Assembly: GCA_002077065.1 (NCBI GenBank)
Contig: NAJO01000009.1
Span: forward strand, 620,001 to 684,000
Direction: 5' to 3'
From: Cryoendolithus antarcticus
Taxonomy: Eukaryota > Ascomycota > Dothideomycetes > Cladosporiales > Cladosporiaceae
DNA length: 64,000 bases
A program made the position numbers and the translations under genes. Every line of letters starts with the position of its first letter. The stretch's first letter is position 1. Under the pieces are notes generated by a model. It searched no databases. It saw nothing but the letters and a program-made list of their open reading frames with translations, and was not told the DNA's origin. Positions 1 through 10,593 of the stretch are shown here, one piece after another.

Positions 1-1
1 C

Positions 2-628
2 TACCCTCCCACCCCCTCGGAGTCTCCATTTCCACTGTCACCTCTTTCATACAATCTTCTGCGCACATCAAAGCAAATCTATCTCGAATGCCTATCTACA
101 TACATCGCTTGCTATAACGACTTCTACAGCGCCTCGAAGTTCACGCTCTCTGTCTATGGGTCCTCTGACACAGGTCCGGAAATTGAGCAACAGATCAAGT
201 CGATCTCAGAGAAGGACTTCAACCGCATCACCAACCTCACAATAACCGTACGTCCTACGTTAGGTGATTCGTCAGAACCGAACAACGGCTCGCGAAATCC
301 CGAGAACAACTGGATTTTCACGCTCGTTCACCCATACGGCGGCTGGCGGATCACACGGCCCCGTGGCCCACCCGGAAAGTTCGTCCCCGGTGTAGTATCA
401 TCTGAGGACGGCGGCCGGATCTTGACATGGAGACGATTCAGGCCGTGGATTTCGCGACTTTCACCTGGATCTAGTGAGACCTTGGTTGTACCTACGAAAG
501 CATCATGGGACTACCACGCAGGGGAGAAGAAGCTGATCGCCGCGTGTAAAAGGTGTGGTAGGAGCAGAGGCGGAGGGTTGAGAGGGCATGTATTGGAGTT
601 AGTGAAGACTGACATGGCGGAGTATTGA
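2..628 (+). CDS. 3' end of an unknown fungal gene (partial)
   Basis: An open frame enters from the left edge and runs 208 codons to a TGA, so only the C-terminal part is present and the start lies outside the window. Near residues 20-35 it reads NLLRTSKQIYLECL. That helix resembles the 'LLxTCRxIYxEA' segment found in large families of fungal F-box/2EXR/DUF7730-type proteins, but the likeness is weak and no catalytic motif is visible. The C-terminus is basic, with a Cys-x2-Cys pair (ACKRCGR). The gene faces the ABC transporter tail to tail, about 200 bases away. Function unknown. Confidence 0.6.
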   Translation, partial: YPPTPSESPFPLSPLSYNLLRTSKQIYLECLSTYIACYNDFYSASKFTLSVYGSSDTGPEIEQQIKSISEKDFNRITNLTITVRPTLGDSSEPNNGSRNPENNWIFTLVHPYGGWRITRPRGPPGKFVPGVVSSEDGGRILTWRRFRPWISRLSPGSSETLVVPTKASWDYHAGEKKLIAACKRCGRSRGGGLRGHVLELVKTDMAEY

Positions 629-832
629 GTGATGTGTTGGGTCGTAGAGGAAAACTCGTGGCAGACTTCCGCAATTTGAGCAGCTGTATGGTACCTTCTG
701 ACCATGAAAGTCATTCTGCTAAAGTGACTGGATACGTGAAGCAACACGCCGACTCCTCGCTAAGCACAATCTCCACCTGCTAGTCTATGTCTATATTCTT
801 TGCCTTCACCAGTGGGTTTGAGGAAATAATCT

Positions 833-3800
833 CTACTCCTCTGCCTTCTCATCATTCTTACCCTTGCCCTTACCCTTGAACGGTCCCTTCACCAATTCGA
901 CCACCTTTCCCAGCGCTCCGAACAGCGCACCGAACCCGAAGCTCCATCCCTTGACTCTCACAGACCAGATGAAGAAGTACACCAAGAACCAATTAGTAAA
1001 CACAAACACTAAGAACACCCCAAAGTCTCTCCACTTGTCGCTCGCGTTGATGTTCAGTCCAGCCAGATACTGGTCTCCAACAGTATACGGACAGTACTGG
1101 CAGTCTGCCGATGCAGTCGGGTTCAACAGATACCCTCCGGCACCCTGCGCGAAGGCCCCTGCATACTCCATACACGTCTGGCCAGGCGGAGCGTCAAAGT
1201 GTGCTGTCTCGGAGACCGCGCACTCGACTGGAATGTCGTGCAGAGTTGCGGCGAGGACACCGCCAATCCACCATGTGGAAGGGTTGACCCAGTACATCCA
1301 GTAGCGCCAGAACACTGGCAGGGCGCTGTATTGGCGGACGACGCCGTTGAAGAGCGAGAACATGACGAAGAAGAAAGGGAGGACATTCGAGATGACTGTG
1401 AAGCTTGGGGCGAAGGCGCAGATCCATTGGCCCCAGGAGGCTTGGAATAGGAAGAAGAGCTGAGGTGTAAATCAGTATCACTGTCTTTAGGGCTCAAGAG
1501 GGCGGCACAGAAGCTAAAGACTTACCACAGTCATCAAGAACACATAGCCACTCGTCGCAGACTCCGTCGGTAAGCCGGTCGGGAAGTACCAGATCACCCA
1601 GTATAGGAAGCCACCGAGGATCGCCCAGGGGATCTCGCACACGACTTGAGCAGTGGTGAAAGCGAACCAGCCGTAGATTCGAGACGGGTACTCTCGAGCT
1701 TGCCAAAGTGCCATGTTGGTGAAGAACTTCGGGACGACAGCATTGACGATTGTGGGCGGTATCGTAATGATAAGGAAGCTGGTGAACATTCGGTTCTCAC
1801 ACGCGTGTTAGTCGTGTAGTGCAAGATATTTGAGGGACTGCTAAATTACCTGCATATCCTGGATCGTATTGCCCAATTGCCAGAAGGTGAAGCCATTGAA
1901 GATGCCGACGATGACGGAGACGAACAGCTTGCCGTAGATGTAGGAGGGGTCGCGCCAGTACTAGAAAGCGAACGTCAGCAAACAATGCACTGAGTATGTC
2001 ACTCTTCTCAAATATTCCCGGAGGGCTCTTGTGCTATTCTTGGCATGACCGCAACATCGCAGCGACTCCAAGGGCGTCAGTGAGATAACGAGTAGCCCAC
2101 AGAGACCTTTGTCTCTCAGTGACGCTCTTAGTAGAGCGCGCAGCCGTGGAGCCGTTGGCAGTTCCAACAGCAACCTACAAACTTTCGTGAGACAGGGAGG
2201 ATCAGTGCTTACCTGCTTGAACGTCCTCTTCGTCAACTCCATAGTCTGCGCCACCGTCGACGCAGCAAACTCTCTCTCCTGCTCCTTCCTCACCTTCTCA
2301 GGCACGCTCTTACTCCTCGCCAACTTCAACCCCTCAATCTCCTCGATGACCTGCTTCGCATCCTCGCTATGCAACCACTCATCGTTCCAATTGATCCTCG
2401 TGCCGTCCGGCTTCTTCATCGGCTTGGCAGCAGTCTCGAGAATGAATTCAGCAACGTTCTTCTCCGGCGGGCAATGGATGCCACGGTCCGCGAAATATTT
2501 GATAACAGCGGAGCCGCCTTCACCGACAGGGCCGAAGTAGAAGGTGTTGCCGCCAGGGTTCAGGGCGAGGATCATGTCGAATTGCTGGATGAGGATTGAG
2601 GACGGTTGGTGGATGGTGCAGACGATTGCTTGGCCGGCGGCGGCGAGCTTCTTGAGGAAACGCACGATGGAGTAAGCGGATTGAGAGTCGAGACCTGATG
2701 TTGGCTCGTCGAGGAAGAGCAGGAGAGAAGGCTTCGCGGCCAGCTCAACGCCGATGGTGAGGCGTTTTCGCTGTTCGACTCCTAGACTCATGATTAAGGC
2801 ATCTTGCATATCGTTCAGCTCCAGGAGGTCGATGATCTGGTCGACGTAGGCAATCTTCTCTGACCGAGGCGTGCTAGCAGGCTGGCGAAGGACGGCCGAG
2901 AACTCGAGAGCCTCGCGAATCGTGGCTGTGCCGTCGTGCAGATCACCCTGCAAGCAGAAGCCAGTGTTGCGTTGGAACTCGGGACCAAGACCACGGCCAT
3001 CGACGAACATCTCGCCAGAAACGACGCCCATCGACTGGCGCTGTGCGAGTGTGTTGAGCAGTGTAGTCTTGCCAGCACCAGATGCACCGACGAGAGCGAC
3101 CATAACACCAGGTTTGGCGTAACCGTTGACGTTGTTGAGCAGCTTCTTCTCACCACCAAGATAAGGCACAGTGTACTCCACGTTGCGCCAGGTGAAGATG
3201 CTCTCGCTCTTCGTGATCTGCGCCATCGCTTCTCCAGAGTCGCTCTCGGCCTCCTCTCGCTTAGAGCTCGAGCTGCTGTCACTGGCGGGAGCAGCTGTGC
3301 CCTTCTCTTCATCAGCGACCGCGGGGGAAGCCTCTGCAACGATCTTCTTGGCCTTGCGAGACTGCTTAAAGATCAGCGCGCCGCCTCCAGAGGATGTGAA
3401 GCTGAACAGCTCGTTGGCGAGCATCGTAATGAGGAGGTAGAGCACTGTAAATGCGATCACGACACCGAAATTGCGCCACAAATTGCTTCGCGAATAGTTG
3501 TATTGCGTGGCTAGGTATGCGTCACCTGTGACAGACTGTGCATTGATCTCAGCTCCCGCCAGAGCACAGCCTTGGTAGGCTGGATCGACTCCAGGGCCTT
3601 GCGGGACCAATTGGCTCGGCGCGCACTGCATTGTGCGTCCCGAAAACTCGTTCGTTAGCACCGCTTCGAACGAGTAACTAATTGGATTTATCCAATAGAG
3701 CCATCCGAACCATATGTATTTCGATAGTAGCTGCGTCTTTGGAATAACGTAGCCAGTATAGATAACCAACAAGTTAAGAGCGATACCAGAGAATCGCACA

Positions 3801-5878
3801 GCAGTGTCGATTTCCGGACTGACGGATGCAAACATGCGGTAGAGCGCTGTCAACATGATTGTTGTAATATAAACAAAGAGCATATAGATGAAAAACTTGC
3901 CGGCCGTAATGTCGAGATTCGTCATGAAATACATCAAGATCCCGAACAAGATCGTCTGGATCAGGATGACCGGAAAGTCTGTAATCAGTCTTGCCAGAGC
4001 GACAGCAGAAGGTCGGTAGAAGGCGTATTCGTTGTGTCTCGCTACGACTGCCCGTCCACTGACCGCCTTCATAAGTTCAGTCAGTTGCAGCCAGCCCAAG
4101 AAGAGGATGCTGAAGAAAATGGCGCCGCCACGGGTAAAAGCACCCTCTGTGTTGAGAGGCTCGCCGTAGAAGAGAGACCCTACGATCAAGCCGTTCGAGA
4201 TGATGATGAAGATCTTTGTCCAGAGTGTTGTCGTGTCGCCGAATATGAGCCAGAACTCTCGCTTCGTGCATGCGAGTACTTGTCGAGGAAAGCTGATAGT
4301 GTAAGATGACTTCTCAGAGACTCGCTTCGACTTGCTTTCCTGCACCGACTGCTCGAACTCCTTGGCATCTGCGAAGTCACTTTCCTTGATGGCCTTCTCG
4401 TAGCTCTCCATATCCTGGAGCACCTTGGCGTAGTGTGGCGACGACCGGAACGCCTTCTCCAAAGCATCAGGACCCTTTGGTGTCGAGTCTTCTTTGCCAG
4501 ATTGAAAGCGTCGCTCCACAGGATCAGTAATAGCTGTCAGGAAGTCTGCAGTTGTTTGGCGCTCGGGACACTCGAACCCAAGGTCAATGAAGTACTGCTT
4601 CGCTTCCTTGGCTGGACCCATGAAGATCTGTCGGCCCTCATCGATCACCAGTACCTTGTCCATGACATTAAAGATACCTTCACCTGCCTGGTAGAGTGTC
4701 ACCATAGTCGTGCGATTACTGATATCGGTCATGATGCGGAGAGACCGAGCGTAGTCTAGGGCCGTCGATGCGTCTAGGCCACGAGTGGAATTGTCCCAAG
4801 CTACGACAGTCGACTTCGATGCGAGTGTTTCGGCAATCGAAACCCGTTTGCGCTCGCCTCCAGATACGCCGCGTGTGTACTCATCGCCTACCATGGTGTA
4901 CTTCGTATGCGAGATGCCGAACATCTTCATCAAGGCGTTGGCAATGATCGGAACCTCCGCCTGGGCCTTCTTCTTGGTCTTCGTCATAAGTGCGAAGGTC
5001 AATGTCTGCCATACACTCAAGACAGCCATGTGTGTATCGTCCTCTTGGTTGTATGCAACCTCTCCGCGGTACATTTTCTTTTGCTTGGCTGCCGGGATGC
5101 CGCCGTAAGATACATCGCCTGTGACCGATGCATACGACTCGCGATTGTTGGTGATCGCCTTAAGGAACGTACTGCAGCCAGATCCAGGTCGTCCAAGGAC
5201 GAGCAACATCTCACCATCTCGTACACAGCCGGTAAAGTCGTGGAGTAGCGTGCGAGTACCACCAGTCCGTCGAGCGAGAGATGGGAGATAACTCGTAATT
5301 ACGTGGTACAAGTCAGGTCCGAACGTGCCTATAATCGCGTCCGGTAGCGTTCGTGCGAATGTGGCAGTCCCACCGAGACCCTCAACTCGCAGGTCCTTGA
5401 AGATCACGCCAACTTTCTTCGCAGACCGCCCGGAAGTCCGCTTCTCGAAATGGCCTTCTTTCATAAACTCATCTAAGGCGAACTCCTCCTCTTCAGTGGA
5501 GCCAGCTTCGATATCGCCACCATCAGTTCCAGTCGCCTCGGTCCGTGCGGTCTGCCTTGTGGCAGTCCTTGAAACAGCTCTACCTTTGCTTCGGCCGCTG
5601 CGCTGAGTGTCCTGTGTTCGTTGTCGCTCCAGTCTCGTCAGGTTGTCATGCAGCGCCTGAAAGTCTTCTCGCGCATCGCGTTCGTTGAAGCCACCGACAT
5701 CTCTCTCCCCCCACATGCCAGATCGGTCGACATCCTCTGGGCTTTCCTCAGCTTCTCGCGGCGGGTGCATGCGCCCGGCATCTGGCTGCTCGTCGCCTCT
5801 GTGCCATTGATTCGTTTGTGGTCCTTCTCCAGTGTTGGAGCGATGCAGTCGTCTCTCGTCTACGCCGGCGCCCCACAT
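833..5878 (-). CDS. PDR/CDR-type ABC transporter (ABC-G, full size)
   Basis: Four exons join in frame: 5878-2213, 1960-1850, 1795-1526 and 1459-833, giving about 1557 residues, the usual size for fungal pleiotropic drug resistance pumps. The order is NBD-TMD-NBD-TMD. NBD1 has Walker A GRPGSGCST at about 229-237, signature VSGGERKR at about 338 and the degenerate WDNSTRGLD. NBD2 has Walker A GASGAGKTT at about 931 and then DEPTSGLD. The asymmetric motifs (Cys in the first Walker A, VEQRKR as the second signature) are typical of the family. The C-terminal half carries YWRDPSYIYGK and MYWVNPSTWW. The expected role is ATP-driven efflux of hydrophobic compounds at the plasma membrane. The N-terminal 130 residues are polar and probably disordered. 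Intron 1 is unusually long, about 252 nt. The substrate cannot be read from the sequence. Confidence 0.93.
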
Positions 5879-5978
5879 CTTATCAGCTGTGTGGAGTAGT
5901 GAAGTCGACAGCTACGTCCTAGTCCTGAGATGATGGACTCGGCGTACAGTCTTGCTGAGCCAGCTCGAGCCTCAGGGC

Positions 5979-5984
5979 CCGCGG
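5979..5984. promoter_or_regulatory. CCGCGG element upstream of the ABC transporter
   Basis: A CCGCGG palindrome lies about 100 bases before the transporter start. Everted CGG half-sites of this kind form the core of the yeast PDRE bound by Pdr1/Pdr3 zinc-cluster activators. A flanking GGAA fits the right half of a PDRE, but the left flank differs. A role in drug-responsive control is inference only. Confidence 0.25.
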
Positions 5985-6319
5985 AAATAAAAGTAGCAAT
6001 GACGCAAAGGAAAGAAGGTTGGCGCCAGTGAGATTAGGAAAAGGAAGCAGAGAGCACTCCCTTCAAACATACATACAGTGTCTCACTCACGATGATGTAT
6101 GCGGAGGTAAGGGAGTTAGATCTCCAAGGTGGAGTTGGTTCCCGTGCACGTTTGCGCATTGGAAATCATATTGCACCACAATAAAAGTTTCGGTGAGGGT
6201 GACAACTCGATGCGGTCATTATTAAGCTCACCGTGCCGGCCAAGCGGCTTCCTCAGATTAGATTTGCCGATCGTTCAACATCCCGAGGAGGTGGATTTGT
6301 GCACTGACTCGATATGGAA

Positions 6320-6325
6320 CCGCGG
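6320..6325. promoter_or_regulatory. Second CCGCGG element upstream of the ABC transporter
   Basis: A second CCGCGG palindrome lies about 440 bases upstream of the transporter start, within the same intergenic stretch. Two copies upstream of a PDR pump are suggestive. A six-base site in moderately GC-rich DNA also occurs by chance. Confidence 0.2.
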
Positions 6326-6809
6326 AGTTCGATGTGTGGGCTCCGGTGATAGATGTCTTATCATCGTAAACGCCGAGGAGGCATATATTAGGCGGTGACT
6401 GCACAATCGTGCTTGGTATGCTTGGCTAGAGTCGTGGTGCTCTTGATGCATTAGAAATGCAAATGCCTACATGAAGCGTGAGATATCGAAATGTAACTTA
6501 CTGGAAGGCCGGCGTTGAAAGCCGAAGTTTGAAATCGACGATATCGTTCTGGTCGATCGTGGACCTTCACGTCACCTTGAAGCAATGGGACCTCTCACAG
6601 GGAGCACACACCGGGCTAATGCATCTATACTCGCCTCTGCAACAGCGAGAATGGCTCTGTTGCTGCCTGGGAGATACCGCCCACAATCTAATCTCAACGA
6701 AGTCACCTTCAGTTCTCCCTTGCCTCTCAGTGCCAAAACGCTCGGACCATAAGACGCTCTCCTTCACACCGCTCTGCTTTTCCGTCCGTATGGTGCAGTC
6801 CATAGCACC

Positions 6810-7550
6810 TCAAGCTCCTCTCTCTCGATCCCGACCCTCACCCTCTACCTCCCTGTCCGGCCCTTTACTCCCATAGATATACTTCGCCCTCTGCAAAGTG
6901 ATATTCGCAAGCTCTCTCTCATGCACCATTTCCAATCTCCCTCCTTCCATCTGCTGCTCCCTCTCAGTCCTCCTCGCCTCGATGGCTTGCTGTCGCCTCT
7001 CCATCTCCCGGTGATGCGCAGCTTCGTCTTGGTCGAAACGGGCGCGAGTAGCATTATCCGGATCGTGGCTGGGTGGCCAGGGCCCGTTCGCCGCTAGCTG
7101 ACGAAGGAACTCGGCGAGTTGAGGCGGCGGTGGGGGCATTCAGTGCTGCTGTGGATATTGACGCTGCTGGTATGGGCGCTCTGGCTCTTGATAGTGGCGA
7201 TGTGAGCGTCCTTCAGCCCTGCGCTGCTCATACTCTCTTCGGTGCTCGTCCTCCCTGGCCCGAACGCCCTCGCTGTGCTCCCGCATCCCACGCCTCCAAT
7301 GCTCTCCACACTCTCTCCACCTACGCTCGCCTTCGCCATGACCGCCGTAACCCTCGTAATCTCCATATCGACGCTGCCTTTCTTCGAAGGCGCGTTCGCC
7401 TTCCGCCTGCTGCTTCACCCACCGATTTTGGCATTGATTGCAGCGAGTCTTGTGCCTAGCTCCATGCACGAAACCGTTGCAGCCCGGGGTCTCACAGCGT
7501 CTCACTTCGTCTTCGCCAGGCTCCATTTGGATCACTTGAGGGTTGTTCAT
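6810..7550 (-). pseudogene. Small Cys-motif, charged coiled protein split by an in-frame TGA
   Basis: From the ATG at 7550 a frame of 136 codons reads MNNPQVIQMEPGEDEVRRC and continues with C-x4-C ... C-x2-C (CETPGC, CNQC), a possible small zinc site. A long Arg/Glu/Gln-rich, probably helical tail follows. A TGA at 7142-7140 stops it, and the very next codon in the same frame is ATG (7139), after which 109 more charged codons follow (to the TGA at 6812-6810) in the same style. Read together they would make about 245 residues. Possible explanations are a nonsense mutation, a base-call error, stop read-through or reinitiation. The TGA is followed by A, not by the efficient CTA read-through context. 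The family is not recognised. The start at 7550 is preferred because an intron-like stretch precedes it. Confidence 0.45.
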
Positions 7551-7940
7551 CGGATGTAGAGTCTTTGACGATGGTGTATAGCGTGTCAACATGTAAGTAA
7601 TTAGTAGGCAACTGAAACCTACTGCTAATTTCGGCGATGTGGTGTCGGGAAGCCACGAGGCAGGAGCAACCAAGGCTAGGTCTGCTCCTGCCCAGCGCCT
7701 CCATCCGTAATGCACCGTTTGAAAGCACTGTATATCTACAGAGCTGGGCACTGATATACCCAAGATGCAACCACAATCAGAGTGAAAGCCTGCTCCCTCG
7801 ATACTTTGCACACAGTGACGGCGAATAACGCGGTATGTTAGAGGTTTCACTCAGATACTCACAAATCAGCTTCATTCGTATCCGCAAATCACCCTCACTC
7901 GCATCCGCAAGTCAACTCACTCTTTCTCTCACTCTTTCTC
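7551..7940. other. Intergenic stretch with possible 5'-UTR intron
   Basis: On the minus strand a TACTAAT at 7606-7600 resembles a branch site, with candidate AG acceptors downstream and GT donors just upstream. This suggests a leader intron before the ATG at 7550. No other gene was recognised. Confidence 0.3.
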
Positions 7941-7943
7941 TCA
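7919..7943 (+). repeat. Two 12-base CT-rich direct repeats at a gene end
   Basis: ACTCTTTCTCTC occurs twice in tandem. The run overlaps the stop codon of the minus-strand gene that follows. Immediately before it, two imperfect copies of a CATCCGCAA-like unit occur (about 7876-7911). This is a small simple repeat with no inferred function. Confidence 0.6.
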
Positions 7944-9764
7944 TGGTCTGTCACTCTCGTTCCAGTCCATCATTCTCTCCAATCTTCCCTTCCCCGGTGG
8001 CGTGATCTCCAACCCTCCCTCTCCAAGCCTTCCAAGCCAAGTCCTCCTCTCACCCTCCAACCCAGCGATTAACCCATCCAGATCGTCCTCCCCACTTCCA
8101 GTTGAAGTCGAAGGATAGGTATTCCTGTTCCTTCGCATCGACACACTAGCAGGCAGCGGTGGCGAAATTGGAGAGTGGATAGCAGAGTCCGACCGATTGC
8201 GTGCACGGCGGGAGGTGGAGCCAAGAAAGTCGGCAGGGGTTTGCGGTTGTTGCGTAGAGGGCAAAGCGTCATTGTAGACTGGGAGTTTACTTGGGCCTGG
8301 AGTATGGGGGAAGGCTGGAGTTGAGAGGCTGGGAACACTGTCTCCGCTCTGCAGAGTGGCATTGGAGGAGTGGCGGAAGGGATTGCCGTTCAGTAGAGCT
8401 GGGACCTGAGAGCGGCAGGGCGTTGTGGTTGTGGTTTGCGTGGCGAGAGCAGTAGATAGACGGCTAAGCTCTTCGGTGAGAGTGTCGAGTGGCGAGCTGC
8501 GGAAGCGGAGGAATTCCGACGCTGCGTCTGTTATCTCGGTTGAAGAACGTCGACTGAGGAATGACCTGGCTGGAGACTCGTACTCATAGTCGGAGATGCC
8601 ACTCGCTGCGCTGACCATTCGTGCGCGGGGAGTGCGTGCTGCACCAACTACCAGCAATGGGCTACTGCCGAGGAGGCCCCCTGTGTCTGCCGGCGAGTCA
8701 TGAATTTGTGTCACTGGGCTGACACCGCTACTGTTGGAAGTCGAGCTTGGAATGGTCAGTAGTGACCGTGTCGGTGTGTAGCCAGACTGAGAGGTGCCGC
8801 TACGTCGTCTGCCGCCATGTAAGGCAGGTGAGAGAAGCAAAGGGTATCTTTCTAGATTTGGCGTGGGGAAGTGGACGGAATCGCTCGAGTGCCTGACAGT
8901 GGTCGAGCTTGCTGCACTGCTTGCAGGAGAGGTTGTAGCGTGTGGAAGTCTCCCCGTGGTTGCTGAAACATCCGACGTCGACCTTCCGTCGTGAAAAGTC
9001 CTGGGATCAAAGTTCTGCTCAGAAGTCGAGCGCGTCGTGAGAGTCGTGGGAACCTGGTCCTTCACTCGCCTCTCATGGATCTCCCTGGCGCGACCAGATG
9101 GACTGTCGACATTAACAAAGGTAGTCGTAGACCCAAAGCGCACGCGTGGTGTGAAAATACTCGCACCCGGGTCTAGTGTCGATGCAGATTCATCCTTATC
9201 CTCTTGTATGACGATTGGGTCTTCGAAACTCCGGGTCTTGGGACGGCGTGCTCTCGCGCTTGACAGCAGTCTTGACGGCAGTGCCGATGAGCAAGCAGCT
9301 GCGTATGGAAGCTCTCGTAGGACCACTCCAGCGGGACGACATGGTGTCACTGCGCTCGCAGTAGTTCTGATGTGTGGTTGCCTGCTGTATTCCAGCTCCG
9401 ACACGCCGTCCAGACTGGTGTTGACTGCTTCCGAAGCAGTGTCTGGAACACCAATCTTGAAGCACTTCGTTCGGATCGGTAGCTCCTGTCCTTCTAGCGC
9501 AGTAGACTGAGGCAGGTACATGCTGGTGGTGACCTCTGAAGAGTGAATCGTAGCCTCGGTGCCAGTCGACACAGCTTGCTGTTCGCCTTTCATAGAGACA
9601 TCCTCCATCGTGGCTACAGTCATCTTGAGTCTCGGGCCAATGCTGAGTTTTGCACTGTGTCTCTGAACATCGAGTCCAGCACGTCGACGAGCGAGCATTC
9701 GTTCATCTATATCCATGGTATCGGCTGCTGTCAGCTGGATTCGGGTCGGGTTGATGCGAAGCAT
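7941..9764 (-). CDS. Serine/threonine-rich, mostly disordered protein of unknown function
   Basis: The frame is one exon of about 607 codons from the ATG at 9764. That start is preferred over the upstream continuation of the frame because a pyrimidine-rich stretch ending in an acceptor-like CTCACTCAG precedes it, which suggests a leader intron. The protein is dominated by Ser, Thr, Pro and Arg, with many SP/TP pairs and short basic patches, as in phosphorylated disordered regulators. A slightly acidic C-terminus (DDLDGLIAGLEGERRTWLGR) looks helical and may be the conserved part. No catalytic domain, signal peptide or membrane segment is visible. Expression is supported only by the length of the open frame and its codon texture. 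Confidence 0.7.
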   Translation of the reverse strand: MLRINPTRIQLTAADTMDIDERMLARRRAGLDVQRHSAKLSIGPRLKMTVATMEDVSMKGEQQAVSTGTEATIHSSEVTTSMYLPQSTALEGQELPIRTKCFKIGVPDTASEAVNTSLDGVSELEYSRQPHIRTTASAVTPCRPAGVVLRELPYAAACSSALPSRLLSSARARRPKTRSFEDPIVIQEDKDESASTLDPGASIFTPRVRFGSTTTFVNVDSPSGRAREIHERRVKDQVPTTLTTRSTSEQNFDPRTFHDGRSTSDVSATTGRLPHATTSPASSAASSTTVRHSSDSVHFPTPNLERYPLLLSPALHGGRRRSGTSQSGYTPTRSLLTIPSSTSNSSGVSPVTQIHDSPADTGGLLGSSPLLVVGAARTPRARMVSAASGISDYEYESPARSFLSRRSSTEITDAASEFLRFRSSPLDTLTEELSRLSTALATQTTTTTPCRSQVPALLNGNPFRHSSNATLQSGDSVPSLSTPAFPHTPGPSKLPVYNDALPSTQQPQTPADFLGSTSRRARNRSDSAIHSPISPPLPASVSMRRNRNTYPSTSTGSGEDDLDGLIAGLEGERRTWLGRLGEGGLEITPPGKGRLERMMDWNESDRP

Positions 9765-10593
9765 GTCTGTCCAGCTGCGTTGTCTTGACGCCAGTGATAA
9801 CTGAGTGAGAAACAGGTAAGGAAATTGTGAATGCATGTAATCAGGACTGTTGACATTTCTCTGCGTGGCCAAGAAGGAAGTCTCCAATATCAAGGGGAAG
9901 CGACACCATACCTGTGACGCCGCTGCATGTCTCGACACAGCACGCCCATCTATGTCGAGAGCACTTCACACAAGACAAGTACATTCTGCGCATGGGCAGC
10001 GTCTGGTCTTTCTGCTACAGCATCAAGGCAAGGAGGAATATGTTCTCGTAGGACCATGGGCCCAATCCTATTAGCTTTCCAGCCACGGCTTGTGCTTTGC
10101 ACTGAATGGCGATAGATGGGCGTGGCAGTCACCAGTGATCCTCGCGGCTTCCATCCTTACGGTGGCAGGTTTGCAACTGAGGGAGATCATGGAAGAAAGA
10201 GAATGGCAGCAGCTCAGTGCCACAAAGCTCATCGGTGTCCGGGTCGCCGTTGCCCGCCAAGTCGCGTGCAGCTGCGTCACATCGTCACGTGGCAGTGCAT
10301 CCGTCTGGACCTAAGCGAGCTCGACGGCGACACAGCCGCGATTCATTTGATCAATCGCTGTGCTACGTGGCCAAACTGTGTTCATTGCGCTGTATAGCAA
10401 CAATCTATCACAGCGATCTTACCGCTCGTCTGTCCCTCTCCATCTCCCATCGTCTCCCGACATAAACAGCACGTACATTGCCGTACAGCCCCCGGGTACC
10501 TTACATATAGGCCGCGCCTCCATGCAACGCTCAGCTCCACAGCGGCGGCCTGAGATACTGTCGTGTTGCTGATAAAACGTCCTACATACAGCA
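9765..10593. other. Divergent intergenic region
   Basis: About 830 bases separate the starts of the Ser-rich gene (-) and the PDK1-type kinase (+), so this is a shared promoter region. No gene or RNA was recognised. Small overlapping frames here lack recognisable motifs. Confidence 0.5.

Larger units (their letters stand above)
5879..6809. other. Intergenic stretch, promoter side of the ABC transporter
   Basis: About 930 bases lie between the start of the ABC transporter and the end of the next minus-strand gene. Apart from the two CCGCGG palindromes, no gene, repeat or RNA was recognised. Short open frames here lack family motifs. Confidence 0.5.

Noticed and set aside
1961..2212. Continuation of the ABC transporter frame past residue 1222
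   Set aside because: It is intron 1 read through. A GTAAGC donor stands at 2212 and the next exon continues with conserved YWRDPSYIYGK.
7098..7233. An intron removing the TGA of the small charged protein
   Set aside because: GTATGA donors with the available AG sites give lengths (136 and 124 nt) that break the frame.
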